Shown: piece after piece, positions 1 through 11,084 of the stretch
Position numbering within the stretch: the first letter of the stretch is position 1
How the letters are laid out: each line of letters begins with the position of its first letter
Source of the DNA: Sanderia malayensis
Taxonomy: Eukaryota > Cnidaria > Scyphozoa > Semaeostomeae > Pelagiidae
Reading direction: 5' to 3'
Length of the DNA stretch: 64,000 bases
Assembly: GCA_013076295.1 (NCBI GenBank)
Contig: RQOL01000616.1
Location: 6,414,392-6,478,391 of the forward strand
Translations under genes and position numbers: made by a program
Notes under the pieces: generated by a model
The model's database searches: none
What the model saw: the letters and a program-made list of their open reading frames with translations, nothing else
What the model was told of the DNA's origin: nothing

Positions 1-2334
1 TGCTGACTGTATGTAATGGAATCTGAAACCATGCCATTCTGGACGGAGAAAGCATTCTGAATGAAGTTGAGATTTGATGGGGGAATGATAGCAGAATGGA
101 CTGGTTGACGTTGCATCTGTTTTTGTTCAATGACATTTTCATCATCATGCACATTGCTACCTTGCTTCCTCATCTTTGCTCTTCTGTTTGAAAACCAAAC
201 CTAATAAGAAAACAAAATAGTTCATATAAATCTTGCAAATGAAAGTAGAGAAACAAGCTGCCCAAGAACTGTCTTAGGAAGTACAACTTCTACCTTAAAG
301 GGAGGACAAATACAAAAATACCTTTCCATACTTAATAAATTAAACAAATATATTATAAAGTCTTCCTCAACCACATTCATAGCTTAAACATATTTTTTTA
401 CTTATGTCTGTCTTCACTCAAACAGTTATTCTTGATATCATAACATTATGCAAACCTGTACTCTAGTCTCAGGAAGGTCTGCCATTTTAGCAATCTCCTC
501 TCGCTTGGTAGCATCAGGATATGATGTCATTGCAAAGGCTTTTTCCAGAATATCAAGCTGCTCTGTATTGAAATTCACTCGATTCTTACGAGTCTGGCGT
601 TTGCTGTTGCTGTTGCTGTTATTTCCTGCTGCTGCTGCTGATGATGATGATACATTCTGCATGGTGGGAGTATTGCTTTGCATTTGAAATTGTTGTTGTT
701 GTTGCTGTTGTGGTTGTTGATTGTGATGCTCATTTGAGGTTGCAGGCTCATGTTGTTGTTGTTGGTGTTCTAGCTGTGCTTGCTCAACTTGGTGGTTCTG
801 ATATTGATTGTGGGTCTGTTGTTGTTGTTGTTGGTTATTCATTGATTCCACATTAATTATGTGCACTATTCAGAAAGAAAAAAAGGATCCTAAGTAATGA
901 TAAAATATAGTTTCATTGCCTTCTCTTATTGCTCTGCATTTTGACGTAAAATAACTGCCAGTAAAACAGATGTGTTAAGACAAGAGAGGGCCTTCAGAAG
1001 GGATCTTTGATTTGTGAGGGGGGGCTGCCTTGCCACATCAACTTTGGTGACATCAAACCATTGTTCTGGTGAACATTGCCATGGGAAGTAAAAGCAGATT
1101 CTGTGGAGCACAAATTTGTGTGATGGGACAACAACTCTCAATTGATGTCGTCTAATTTAACACAGCTGAGAGGCACGTGTGCAGAGCAGGGCACAAAAAC
1201 ACCAATTGTAACAACAGAAAAATGAAAATTAGCTCCCACCCAGCTGAGATCAAGGAGGGTGGGTATTCTCATTGCACTTGACTTTCCTGGCTTGATAATT
1301 CTTCCAGATATTTAGATTCAATTAACTGACCCGTACTATGATCAAAGATTACATACCTTGTTCAGCCATGCTCATGTGCTGTTCTGGCTTGACCATCTCT
1401 TTGCTATCGTCTTCAGCTGATGCAGCAATGCTTGGTTCGCACTGGGAGCCCATCGCAATGCCAAGGATTCCATTGATGGAATACGGGGCACCTCTGCCCC
1501 CGCCAGGGAACTGGGCAAAGTTGCCTTGCAACAACACAGGGACAGAAGCACCCTGTTCTGTTTTCATGTCATGCACCATCTCCCCTTGGCTCACCACACC
1601 CATTGGTCCGGTGGCACCGGCATTGATGCGGTTGCGAACTATCCTGTTTATTGAGCTGACACTTGGAACATTTTCCTGACTGCACACAGAGTCCATGAGC
1701 AAGCGGTCTCGAATCTCCCAAGCGAACATAGTCGGGTTGGCAATCTTGTAATCTGCAATCTTGTTCACCACCATCGGAGTGGCCACTTTGGGCTTACTCC
1801 CACCAATCACACCGGGTTTTATCGAGCCTGTTTCGTAGTATCGTCCGAGAATCTTGCTCACACAGCCGTGGGAGACTCTCAGCTGCCTTGATATATCGCA
1901 TGGCCTGACTCCTTGGTGAGCAAGCTCAACAATTCTTCGACGAATGGGATCTGGCAAAGGACGGCCATTAACAAACATTCCACCGAGCTGATTAACTCCG
2001 CCATGTCCTAAATACAGAAGAACTTACTACTCAGTATAAATCATTGCTGTTAATTTATTCAATGTTAACATTGCCAAGGCCTATCGCAACAAACAAATAA
2101 TTTTGTTTTCGTGCAATGAACGCGTGGAAGGATTTGGAAATGTTTTGGCCTTAAAATCTCAAATTTAAACAGCCAGCCCACTTGTACAAATTGATGACAA
2201 CCCAAATCTCCTAGCACCTGCTACTTGGCAGGACGGTGATATAAATAGACTCATTTATTATTAAAATTTTGTGTAAACTAAACATATTGTGAGTAGCAAA
2301 TGAAGCGAAAAGTCAATTAACCTGCGTGTGCCAT
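1..2334 (-). CDS. PaxB: PaxB-like (Pax2/5/8-type) paired-box/homeobox transcription factor, 3' end outside window
   Basis: Four coding exons are visible, in transcript order 2334-2322, 2007-1357, 865-456 and 200-1 (continuing off the window). Every join keeps frame. The product starts MAHAG and runs straight into a complete paired domain (about residues 5-130, with [14 protein letters not shown] at its start). A Pax2/5/8-type octapeptide YSINGILG follows near residue 180. Exon 3 encodes a glutamine-rich linker and the start of a complete homeodomain (about 313-372), whose third helix crosses into exon 4 ([12 protein letters not shown]). This is a sequence-specific nuclear DNA-binding protein. 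Paired domain plus octapeptide plus full homeodomain is the PaxB arrangement described in cnidarians and sponges, related to bilaterian Pax2/5/8 and historically linked to sensory and eye development. Family membership is very sure; the PaxB orthology is an inference. The 6-kb gene-free upstream stretch probably holds its control elements. Confidence 0.93.
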
Positions 2335-5300
2335 GATGATTTTTCACAGTTTTCTCCGATTTTTTATGTCGACGGTCACTCAAGCTTGAAGTTGTTTTTC
2401 GTGGTTGACTGCTTTTCTTCAGCGGACCGTTCCTAATTCATCTGTTGGCCAAATCTTCGCAAGTAGACCTGAAATTTAAGGCAAAAGAGCTGTTGCATGC
2501 TAATTACAGTAAACCTCGATGTATTAATAGTATTTTTAACGGTAAATTTCCTTGAGGCAACGACCCTGGAAAAAGGCCTAAACTATTAACATTCCAGCGA
2601 AACCTTCCTGTGTTTTTGTAATTACATTAAGCGTTATTCTGCTGCACCCATCACGTGGTACAGTTCTACGTCTGTCATTGGACAGTGGTCACTTGTAATT
2701 CAAAGTCACCCCAATGGGATGTGACGTTCCCCGAAATATGTTCCAAAACCAATATTAATCTGTAAATTGTATAATCTTTTTATAATCATTAATTCATATT
2801 CATTCATATTCATTGTCTAAAATATGACAGGTAAGCATAAGCAAAATAGCAAATTGATTTCTTCAGACCTAAAGAGAATGGGGGCGCTAAGAGGGGTGAT
2901 TAGACGCACTCTTCCTTTTATCGCACACTACTTTCATAAGAATTGAATAACACATAGTATCTACGGAATTAGATGTAAAAGTAACAATGTTTTGTTCTTT
3001 TAAATCATTTTCTTGAAATCTGTGTTTTAACTCCGTAGAGGCAGATTAAGCATATATTTTTGTCCATATCTGCTCCGGTGTGCATATTATCACGTAGAAT
3101 TGCTAGGTGATTATTGTATAGAATTGGTTATATTGTCAACTGGAGCCATTAAACTATATTGTCTTCAATGACGTAAAAATACTGGGACAATAGAATTCAG
3201 TAATGATTACCCTGAGCAGTGTACAAGAATTGAATAAAAATTAATGGCTAAAAACAAAAGAAGATTATGGTGATATTATTAGAAGCAATAGCTTGTTAAT
3301 GAGTCACTGTTCCATGGAGCAAAGTACTTTAATTATCCAATTTCCCAACCGCCATGATTCTTGATGACGTCAACGTGTGAAGGACAATTGGGGATAAGCT
3401 TCATTGACATTTCACAGTGTATTATCAAGATAACATAAGAGTATTATGCTTTTGGAATTATACAATCCATGCTTAATTATCTTTTGTTTTAATACTTAAT
3501 TCATCGTTTTTCGTATCGGCCACACCTTACTACATTTCCATTCATTTGCATACACAGAAAACCCAATTTACGTATTGTGAATTGTTTTGGTTGATTCATC
3601 TTCTAGAAAATCTGCATTCGTAAATTTTTCCAATTCCCAACTTGCAAAAATTTTAATGATCAACTCGCTTATAACAATCCAGAACTTGGATGGCAAGACC
3701 AAAATTTACGAGGTAACAGGCTCAAAAATAATTAAAAAACTGTAAAATTTCCATTCTCAAGAATAGTTTATTATTTTCATTTGTGCACGTTATTGTCTCA
3801 GTAGATATTAAGAACTTTGTTAAATTTTGCTTGAAAAAAGATTATAATTATTGATTTTGATCTGCGCAGAGCTTTTTGTGATTATCTTGGTTAAATCGAT
3901 CCAAAAATGCTTAAAAGCAACAAATGGAAAATCCAGATCCCGAAGATAAGAAATCGATTCAAAAACTTTTAATACTAAAACGCCAAAAATTGTATTGCTA
4001 AATTAAAAACTTTTGTAGCTATTATTTGCTTATGCAAGCTTCTTCTAAAATAAAGGTTTGTGATTTGTGTTCCAGGGACCGATATCTAAATTCCTACATT
4101 GATAAAACTGATGATTCACACTCATTTACAGTGGAAAGAAATGTTGGTGAATAAAAGAGAATCTAGAGAATTTCAGAAGATATCACTAAAAGAATTAATG
4201 ATTAAAAGATTGAAAACAATGAATGATGAGATGTCTTTTTTGAATCCGCCAGGATAATTACCAAAACATGAAGCTTAGGGCCTACGTTTGGGTGTAAGAC
4301 TTAAGTTTTCGATTGTATTAAAATAAATAAACAGAACCGCAGTTCTGATGTATTTTCAGTGTTTTGAGAAATTTACATTAGAGGGGACAATGAATCACGA
4401 TTGTTTTTCATTGCCTGTGTGGTTGCAGATATTTGCTCAGCTTGTGAAAAGAGCATTACAGGTGACTTTAGTGCCATTTTTGTGCCACTTTTGAAAATAA
4501 GCGCAAGATATTTTCAAAGGTGGCACAAAAATCTCTTTGATACATCACAATGGCAACAAAGCCACGATGTAAGTTGCTTAATACACTGGGTTCATAGTTT
4601 ATGTCCCGATTTTTAATGTGTCATGATTGAGATTTAAAAACCTTAAACAATAATATCAAGGCTTAATTATCCGCAATTAGCAATTCGAGTGAAGATGAAA
4701 GCACAACGTGGACAATATCACATAGCGATGCAAGTTCATTGTGCACAGTTAAAAATTGTACCTAATATTGGAAATAATGGTGCCAAAGAAATGCAAGCGA
4801 ATTGTATTTCCGATTCCTGTTTAAACGTGCTTCTTGCACAGGAATTTTCATTTGTGAGAAGCTTCCCGTTGTACAGATAAGGAAATACGTGTTGTGTTGA
4901 ACATATACTCGAAAAAGTTAATTATAAATGATCTTGATTGAAACTATTGTATTGTGGTTAGCTTTACAGGTCAATAAGATGCAGACCATGCCATCATGAA
5001 CAATAATGCATTCAACTGATTTCCATTGAAGGTTCATTTCCATAAGCCAAACCTCAAGAAACGTGCAACATGTAGTAGATCTAATGCGGTTTTAATTCCA
5101 CTTGTTCTTTTGCCAATAATGTTCTAAATTTTGCTCAAAAATACTTCAGATAACATGAGCAGACTTGAAAGACATGCTTGACAGTTTTCGTAACATTTCG
5201 TAACATTTCGTAACTGTTATATTGTAGCGGTAGCTGGAATTCATTGATAATTGCTGGAGGACTTAATTGTCTTTTGCCATAAATTGACCAATTTTAGCAA

Positions 5301-8300
5301 TTTTAGCAACTGGTCAATTTTACCACGAAATTTTGAATTAACTTGTAAAAATAATGCAAACAACGTATTCACAAGCAAGGTATCAAGAAAGATTCGGCTC
5401 ATTTGATGAAATCGAAATAGAGCCGCGCTATTAATCTGCCATTAGGCCAAAATAAAACAGCGAATAGTTCAACTCTTTCAAACTCTTTCTTACTTTCTCT
5501 CGAGCGACATTGAATATGGCAAAATTTTGTGCTGATTTTCAAGACATAAACAGTACTTTAATGGAAATAATAGTAACGAAAAAGTAATAAATTGTGATAA
5601 ATAACAAAGGATTTGTTCGAAAAGCTTTGGCTCCTGGGAAGCTGCGACATGATTGTACGTTGCAAAAAACATTTTTCAACAAGCTTCCACTAGACTTGGC
5701 ATAAAAATCTACTTCCATTGATTATTAATAAAACTTTGGCATTTTAATACATTCAAAGTCACCAGCGAGCAAAAACTTCTTGTTATGAAACGGCTTAATA
5801 AGTTTTCCAAAACACGCTGGTAATCTTTTGAGATACGGCGAGCTGCAAAATACTTTTGCCTCTCTTTTCTTCTTTATCATGATATACATCATATCGCTAT
5901 TTGTAAACAACCAAGTAACTGTGGTACAAACATGCATGTCAGAAAATGAGAGAACGGTGAATTCAATTCATTGGATCCCAAGCGTTGCAGCTAAGTTACC
6001 AGTCAGCACAGCGATGCTAATCACACCAAGAACAGTAGTGAAATGTAACATTTTTGATCAATATAAAGTCAGCAATCACAATCAAGCTAACACAACACGC
6101 TCTCGAGCAGCCTAAGCATGCACGAGATATCACCGTGAAAAGAGAATAACAACAAATAATTGATTGTAAAAGCTATTGACCGTCACTTCGCTTGCTACGC
6201 TTCGATTGAACATTTGTTACACACCGAAATGTGATGTGTTAAAGCCAGCGTGTAAAATAACGGAAGGGAGGTGGGCATGGTCAAAAGAGCATACAGAGAA
6301 GAAATATACAACCATACAATGCAAAATATCTTCGTGATTTTTTGGAGTTGGATGGGCTGGGACAATTGTTCCAAGTACAGTTGGTCTCAGAATTGAATCG
6401 CTTAAATAATTAGTAATCGAAAAAACACAGCAGAGGAATTAAAACTGCAACGAAACGCGCAAAGATTATGCCAACAACTTTGTGTGTTGCATGCATATAG
6501 CTGAAGAAACGATAAAACGTAAAACAGGGAATTACAATATACAGGCATATCCAGGTATACAGGCATCAAGCATGGCGGTTTTCAATCTCACGTTGCCACA
6601 CTTCCACATACATACACACTACAAACACAACATACACGCACAGGGATGTTTATCACACAGTACACAACAAGTCCATAAATATTTACACGCAATTGATTCC
6701 TAAATACAAATAGGCGCATTGAAATGTAGCGCGCACCTATACACAAAAGGTGAGATCATCAAGTGCAATCAAGAGAAGCAGAAAAGCAATAGAGCAGCAA
6801 CTCACTGAATTATGAAATCGGATCGGTTCCAGTTGTTGATCGCTGCTGTTACTCACGCCCGATAAATGAAGCCGTGTGTGTCGTTGGTTGTTCACTGGAG
6901 ATTGACGAACAACTGCCGAGTGATTTCTGTTCTGTACAGAGGCGCGACGCGTGACTATTTTAGACGAGGCTGAAACAATGGGCCTGTACAATTACACTGT
7001 CGAAGATTGTTAGGGACAATTACGCGCGTCTTTATGACACTGGTCAGTTGCAATTACGATGGAATGTGGCTCTTTGAAATTTGCGGTTGTCATTTTGGAG
7101 ATCAGTCATCCGATTCGACGGTCCTTTTGTCTCGCACAAAATCGACTTAAAAATAACACAGAAACTCTGACGTCCACTCTCCAGTGCACTTTTAAAAAGA
7201 GCTGCAAGGGGCTTGGGCTGAGAATCCTTTCCGTACAGAAGTCATACGTTACGTAACGAGTAATTGTTTGTCTATGTCTAGCTAAAATTGCTCCGGCAAA
7301 GAGTGAAATGTCAGGCACCAGACCGCCGACGGATCTTTTGTATGGATGTACCATTGCTGGTGCTGACTCAGTACAGTGGAATCTCCGCGTCACAAACTCA
7401 TTCGCTTCTCTCCGTATAACAAACATTTGGTCCCGTGAATTGTTTCATAGCAGGGTTATCGTAGCTTGGTACCCAGGTCGTTTGGCCCACCTCTGAAAAA
7501 TAAAATCAGTAGTTTGTAAAGATTAACCCATAATATACTGAAGGTAATAACCATCGATATTCAACAAGCTTACAAGTTTCTGGCAAAGGTGGTCAAAAGA
7601 TTTTTGAAGAGAGTTCCTCGCAAAGTTTTAGGAGGGCACTACTTAAGGTATATTACTTGGTTCATGAATCATCAAATGTATCTTATACCAAGTCATTCTC
7701 GATAGCCAATTACCTTCGACTCGACAAACAACCGGTTCGTTCAATAGTTCTACTCATTGTTTGTTAAACGGAAATCCCACTTGCATTTATAGATCAGAGC
7801 TCTGAGCAAAACCGTGAGCGAGTCCTTCACGAGATTTTTAACCGAGTTACTCAGTTAAATACAGGTCAGATTTGTGGTCGAGTCAACCTAAATGAATTTG
7901 GCATAAAGAACAATTTGATAGTTTAGCGTGTGCCTCGATTGATATTTCCTTCTTTCAGTTGAAGAAAAGCCAAACGCTAAATGTTCGGTCTTTATACAAT
8001 CTCAGCTCAGAGCACGCTAAAACATTGAAAAAATCTCCCACAAGGATTATGCACGAAATTATTTGATAAACATAGAACTACTCCTTCAAAATCTTCTTCA
8101 TCAAGGAAGAAAAAAGAGAGTGTGTGTCGTTAACACAATGGAAATGGTCTGTTGATGGATATCTCTCTTCAGCAGAGCGTTGTTTTTATCGATAATTTAT
8201 TGCTCACAAATAGAAACTATTGTGGTTAATCTCTATATAACAGGAGAAGCCTCGCAAGGTTTTATATTAACACCTATGATGAGTGGCAATTTGGCTAAAT

Positions 8301-8518
8301 TCTGTGGATTTGGTGTGAATGTTTCAATAGTCCAAGACTCACTCATAACAAATAAGACATATGATTAGTTGAAATAAGTAACCAATAAGTGGGTGTTTCC
8401 AAGAAAGGTAAATATGTAAAGAAGATGAGGAAGCTACTAACTGTGAAAAGAAGATCAGAGGAGAAAAGACGGAGCTTGCTTCTCAGAGGCAACAAGGCAA
8501 CGGAGGAGGCAAAGAAAG
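2335..8518. other. Gene-free stretch upstream of PaxB-like gene and UBA/zinc gene
   Basis: I find no convincing exon on either strand. The open frames here are short, use rare-looking peptides and have no supporting splice pattern. The first 140 bases next to the Pax start are probably its 5' leader. Inside lie one strong short hairpin (4476-4532) and, near 7371-7430, a sequence resembling the terminus of a pogo/Tigger-type DNA transposon (start CAGTGGAATCTCC, then TATAACAAACATTTGGTCCC). The stretch sits between two divergent genes, so it probably contains regulatory DNA for both, but no specific site can be supported. Confidence 0.4.
4476..4532. repeat. Near-perfect 24-bp hairpin with 9-base loop
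   Basis: The left arm 4476-4499 pairs with the right arm 4509-4532 over 24 positions with a single mismatch, which would be G-U in RNA of one strand. The loop at 4500-4508 is AGCGCAAGA. It could be a small RNA precursor or the remnant of a short inverted-repeat element. Flanks do not extend the pairing. Confidence 0.6.
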
Positions 8519-9847
8519 ATGGATGCAGTTAACACCAAAGAAGCAAACCTCGACAAACTTGTCAACGATTTTGGTTTCCCAAGATCAGAAGCAGTGATGG
8601 CTTTGAGGGATAGTAACGGCAATGTGCAACTTGCAATAACAAAGCTCTGTTCAGGAGCCTATGCACCCCCTCCATACACGGAAACTCCAACAAATCAAGA
8701 AAGATTTGCAGATCCAACGATGGGCCTAAATACAAATTTCAAAACAGACAACAAGCCTCTCTATCCTGACACCAGCAATCTCTTTGGAAGCGATACAAAT
8801 GTCGTGTCAAAACCGCCACCTTACAGCAAAGTCTATCTTGAAGGTGAGATGAAGTGCTGGGAGAACGACAGTCCTGCAACCTTTTCAAGTTTGAATGATT
8901 ATCACTCGAAGCCGAAGACGGAAGAGTTGCGATGCTCGTCATGTTTTGACGAAATTTATGTCAACGAGAAAGCAGGCCCGTTCAACAAAGTTGTCAAAGA
9001 TGGAATAAGGGTATGGAGCAAAATTATTACCCTTTTTTCAAAAATAATTTTGAATATCTCGAGGAGTCGAACAGGCAGGCGAATATTATGAGAAATTTGC
9101 TGGAGTTATGAAGGTTTTGACACATTTTTTCGGTCGCTGCTGGTATATCATTTCTTGAGTTTTGTTGAATTCTGCCTTTTTTGTGTTGTTTTTATTTTTT
9201 CGGGCAATTCTCAGGCTGCTGTTTCTTTTCAGGGTTCTTTTTTTAAAAACATTTTATGATGCTATCCAGATAAAACTCACATGAAGCATTTATGAGGCAA
9301 TCAAAATATCACAATTTGGGGATGATAAGATTCTCTTGTTTTGGTTACCCCAGGGATGAGGTTATCACACATGCGCAATTCCATATTTAGAGTTCCAAAT
9401 CAAAGTGCGCATGTGTAAAACCGCCATCCCAGGGATGGGTAATTCGAGACAAGTCTCAACTTACTCCCCCAAAACTCGGCGATATTGACGTTATAGGATG
9501 TGGCAACAATTTTACCCTGTTCTTTCCACCATTAGGACTATCATTACGATTGTTACGTGAAAACAAGAGGTCCCAGATGTGCGTATTGTTCGTTCCCATT
9601 ATCAAAGGTCGACCCAGACAGACAGTTCTCGGGCCAATTCATTGTGTATGAAGACAAGAAGTACCACATCGAATGCTATGAAAAATACGCCGGGCCAAGG
9701 TGCTCCTATTGCTTCAATGTCATAATTGAACGTCTCATGGGTAGGGGCGAGTATTCCGGCTGTTGGATAGGCCACAACAACAAGATGTTCCATGAAGAAT
9801 GCTACTACAAGAAGAAGCAATCGGAGGAAAGATCCAAGAACACATGA
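8519..9847 (+). CDS. UBA domain, two PPxY motifs and three tandem LIM-like zinc modules; two exons
   Basis: Exons 8519-9010 and 9536-9847 join in phase 0 and give 267 residues. Residues about 8-45 look like a ubiquitin-associated (UBA) three-helix domain. Two PPPY motifs at 50-53 and 99-102 are of the kind bound by WW domains of NEDD4-class ubiquitin ligases. The rest is three regular zinc units: C139-x2-C142 to H167-x2-C170, C179-x2-C182 to H208-x2-C211, and C220-x2-C223 to H250-x2-C253. CxxC-to-HxxC distances are 24, 25 and 26 residues, and each of the first two HxxC pairs is followed by Y and then x7 to the next CxxC. The HxxCY-x7-CxxC join resembles the LIM-like region of plant DA1 ubiquitin-dependent peptidases more than a canonical LIM domain. 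No peptidase domain follows. The exon join is what completes the first unit. Likely an adaptor linking ubiquitin and a NEDD4-like ligase; that role is inference. Confidence 0.8.
9349..9443. repeat. Short inverted repeat (MITE-like hairpin) in intron
   Basis: Ends TTACCCCAGGGATG and CATCCCAGGGATGGGTAA face each other, with an inner inverted pair CACACATGCGCA/TGCGCATGTG. It lies inside the single intron of the UBA/zinc gene. Confidence 0.5.
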
Positions 9848-11084
9848 ATGTGGAATTTCGATTCGTTGTGACTTATTTGCTAAGCTTTACGCTTAATATA
9901 TTGTATGTTCGCTATTTGCATTACGGTAAAAATCCGCTTATATAAGAGCACGTGGATTTTGTATCCAGTCCAGCCTGTTGTCAACACAGCTTTATTTGGT
10001 CTGATTTGGCAGAAGGACCCCCCCTCCCTTTGTCCCACCGTGGCCTTGACTGACCAATCCCCTCCCCATCTGTATGATTTTATATTAATTCATTTTTTAG
10101 ATTGCGTATGGGATATAATCGAAAAGATTTGTTCTGCTACTGTGTGCCTTGCCATTTCCAAAGTAGACTATATCCCATTAAAATTTGATTGAATTCTAAT
10201 AATTGTAATACAACAGCGTCACGATTTGGGATTTGCATTATCTGCTCTTATGGTGCTTTTCTGCACTGCAAACAATCAACAGATCCTGTTCTCAATAAAC
10301 AAGATAGACGATAACGGTCGTAGCACACTCGATTTTGTTCTTGTATACACCCTATTCAAGTGCACCACAAAACGCTATATACACGTTAACTGGTTGTAAA
10401 TTTAACAATACACGGGGTTAAATAAAGAAATAAGGTATTATACCCACCTCCGTAATTCTAATCGATATCCATCACCAGAAAAGGAAGGAGGAAAGTAGCA
10501 GGATAGCCAGCTCTTCTTAGTTCTGTGACGTCTAATTTCAGAAGCCGATATACATTAATTTAAAAGTTGCACGTCGTAAATTAAATTCTGAAGAGTTTTA
10601 CAGGCATAAAGACTTCAAAATAATCAAATATTGTAATTACGAAAATAATTGTCTTATAATTAATTTAGATTGCAATATAGTGTTTCCTTCCCTTTTTATT
10701 ATAACTATGCTATATATATGTATGAGATGTTATTTATAATTTAACTCATTGTGCACATGCACAAAATTATTAATTCTTTTCACAATCTGAAATTGCATTA
10801 TTGTATACAGGACACTAAATTGTCTGTTAAACAAAGAGGCACATAATGTACCGAATAAAAGTAAAAAAAAAACTCTCCTTGACGTTCAGGATTTGCTGTG
10901 ACTCAAAAAAGACACAGTCAAGAACTCTTGCTGAGTATAGCCAGCAGAGGTTTTGTTTCTCTAAGCTCACAAAACATTTCATAGAATTTCGCAGCTACAC
11001 AGTTACGGCCGTTGGATTACAAAAGTCTGTTTCGCATACTTGAGATATTTGAAAAGAAAGTACATATAAACATGTCACCTATCA
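9848..11084. other. Intergenic, convergent 3' ends
   Basis: This lies between the 3' end of the UBA/zinc gene and the 3' end of the voltage-sensing phosphatase gene on the opposite strand. It should contain both 3' untranslated regions. I see only AT-rich sequence and no further gene. Confidence 0.4.

Noticed and set aside
448..856. Plus-strand frames rich in V/L over the Pax exon
   Set aside because: Antisense reading of CAA/CAG glutamine repeats.
4401..4880. Two plus-strand open frames upstream of PaxB
   Set aside because: Short, no domain, no splice partners, one overlaps the hairpin; expected by chance in AT-rich DNA.
7106..7426. 106-codon minus-strand frame
   Set aside because: No recognisable motif, begins at a chance ATG, and overlaps transposon-like end sequence near 7371.
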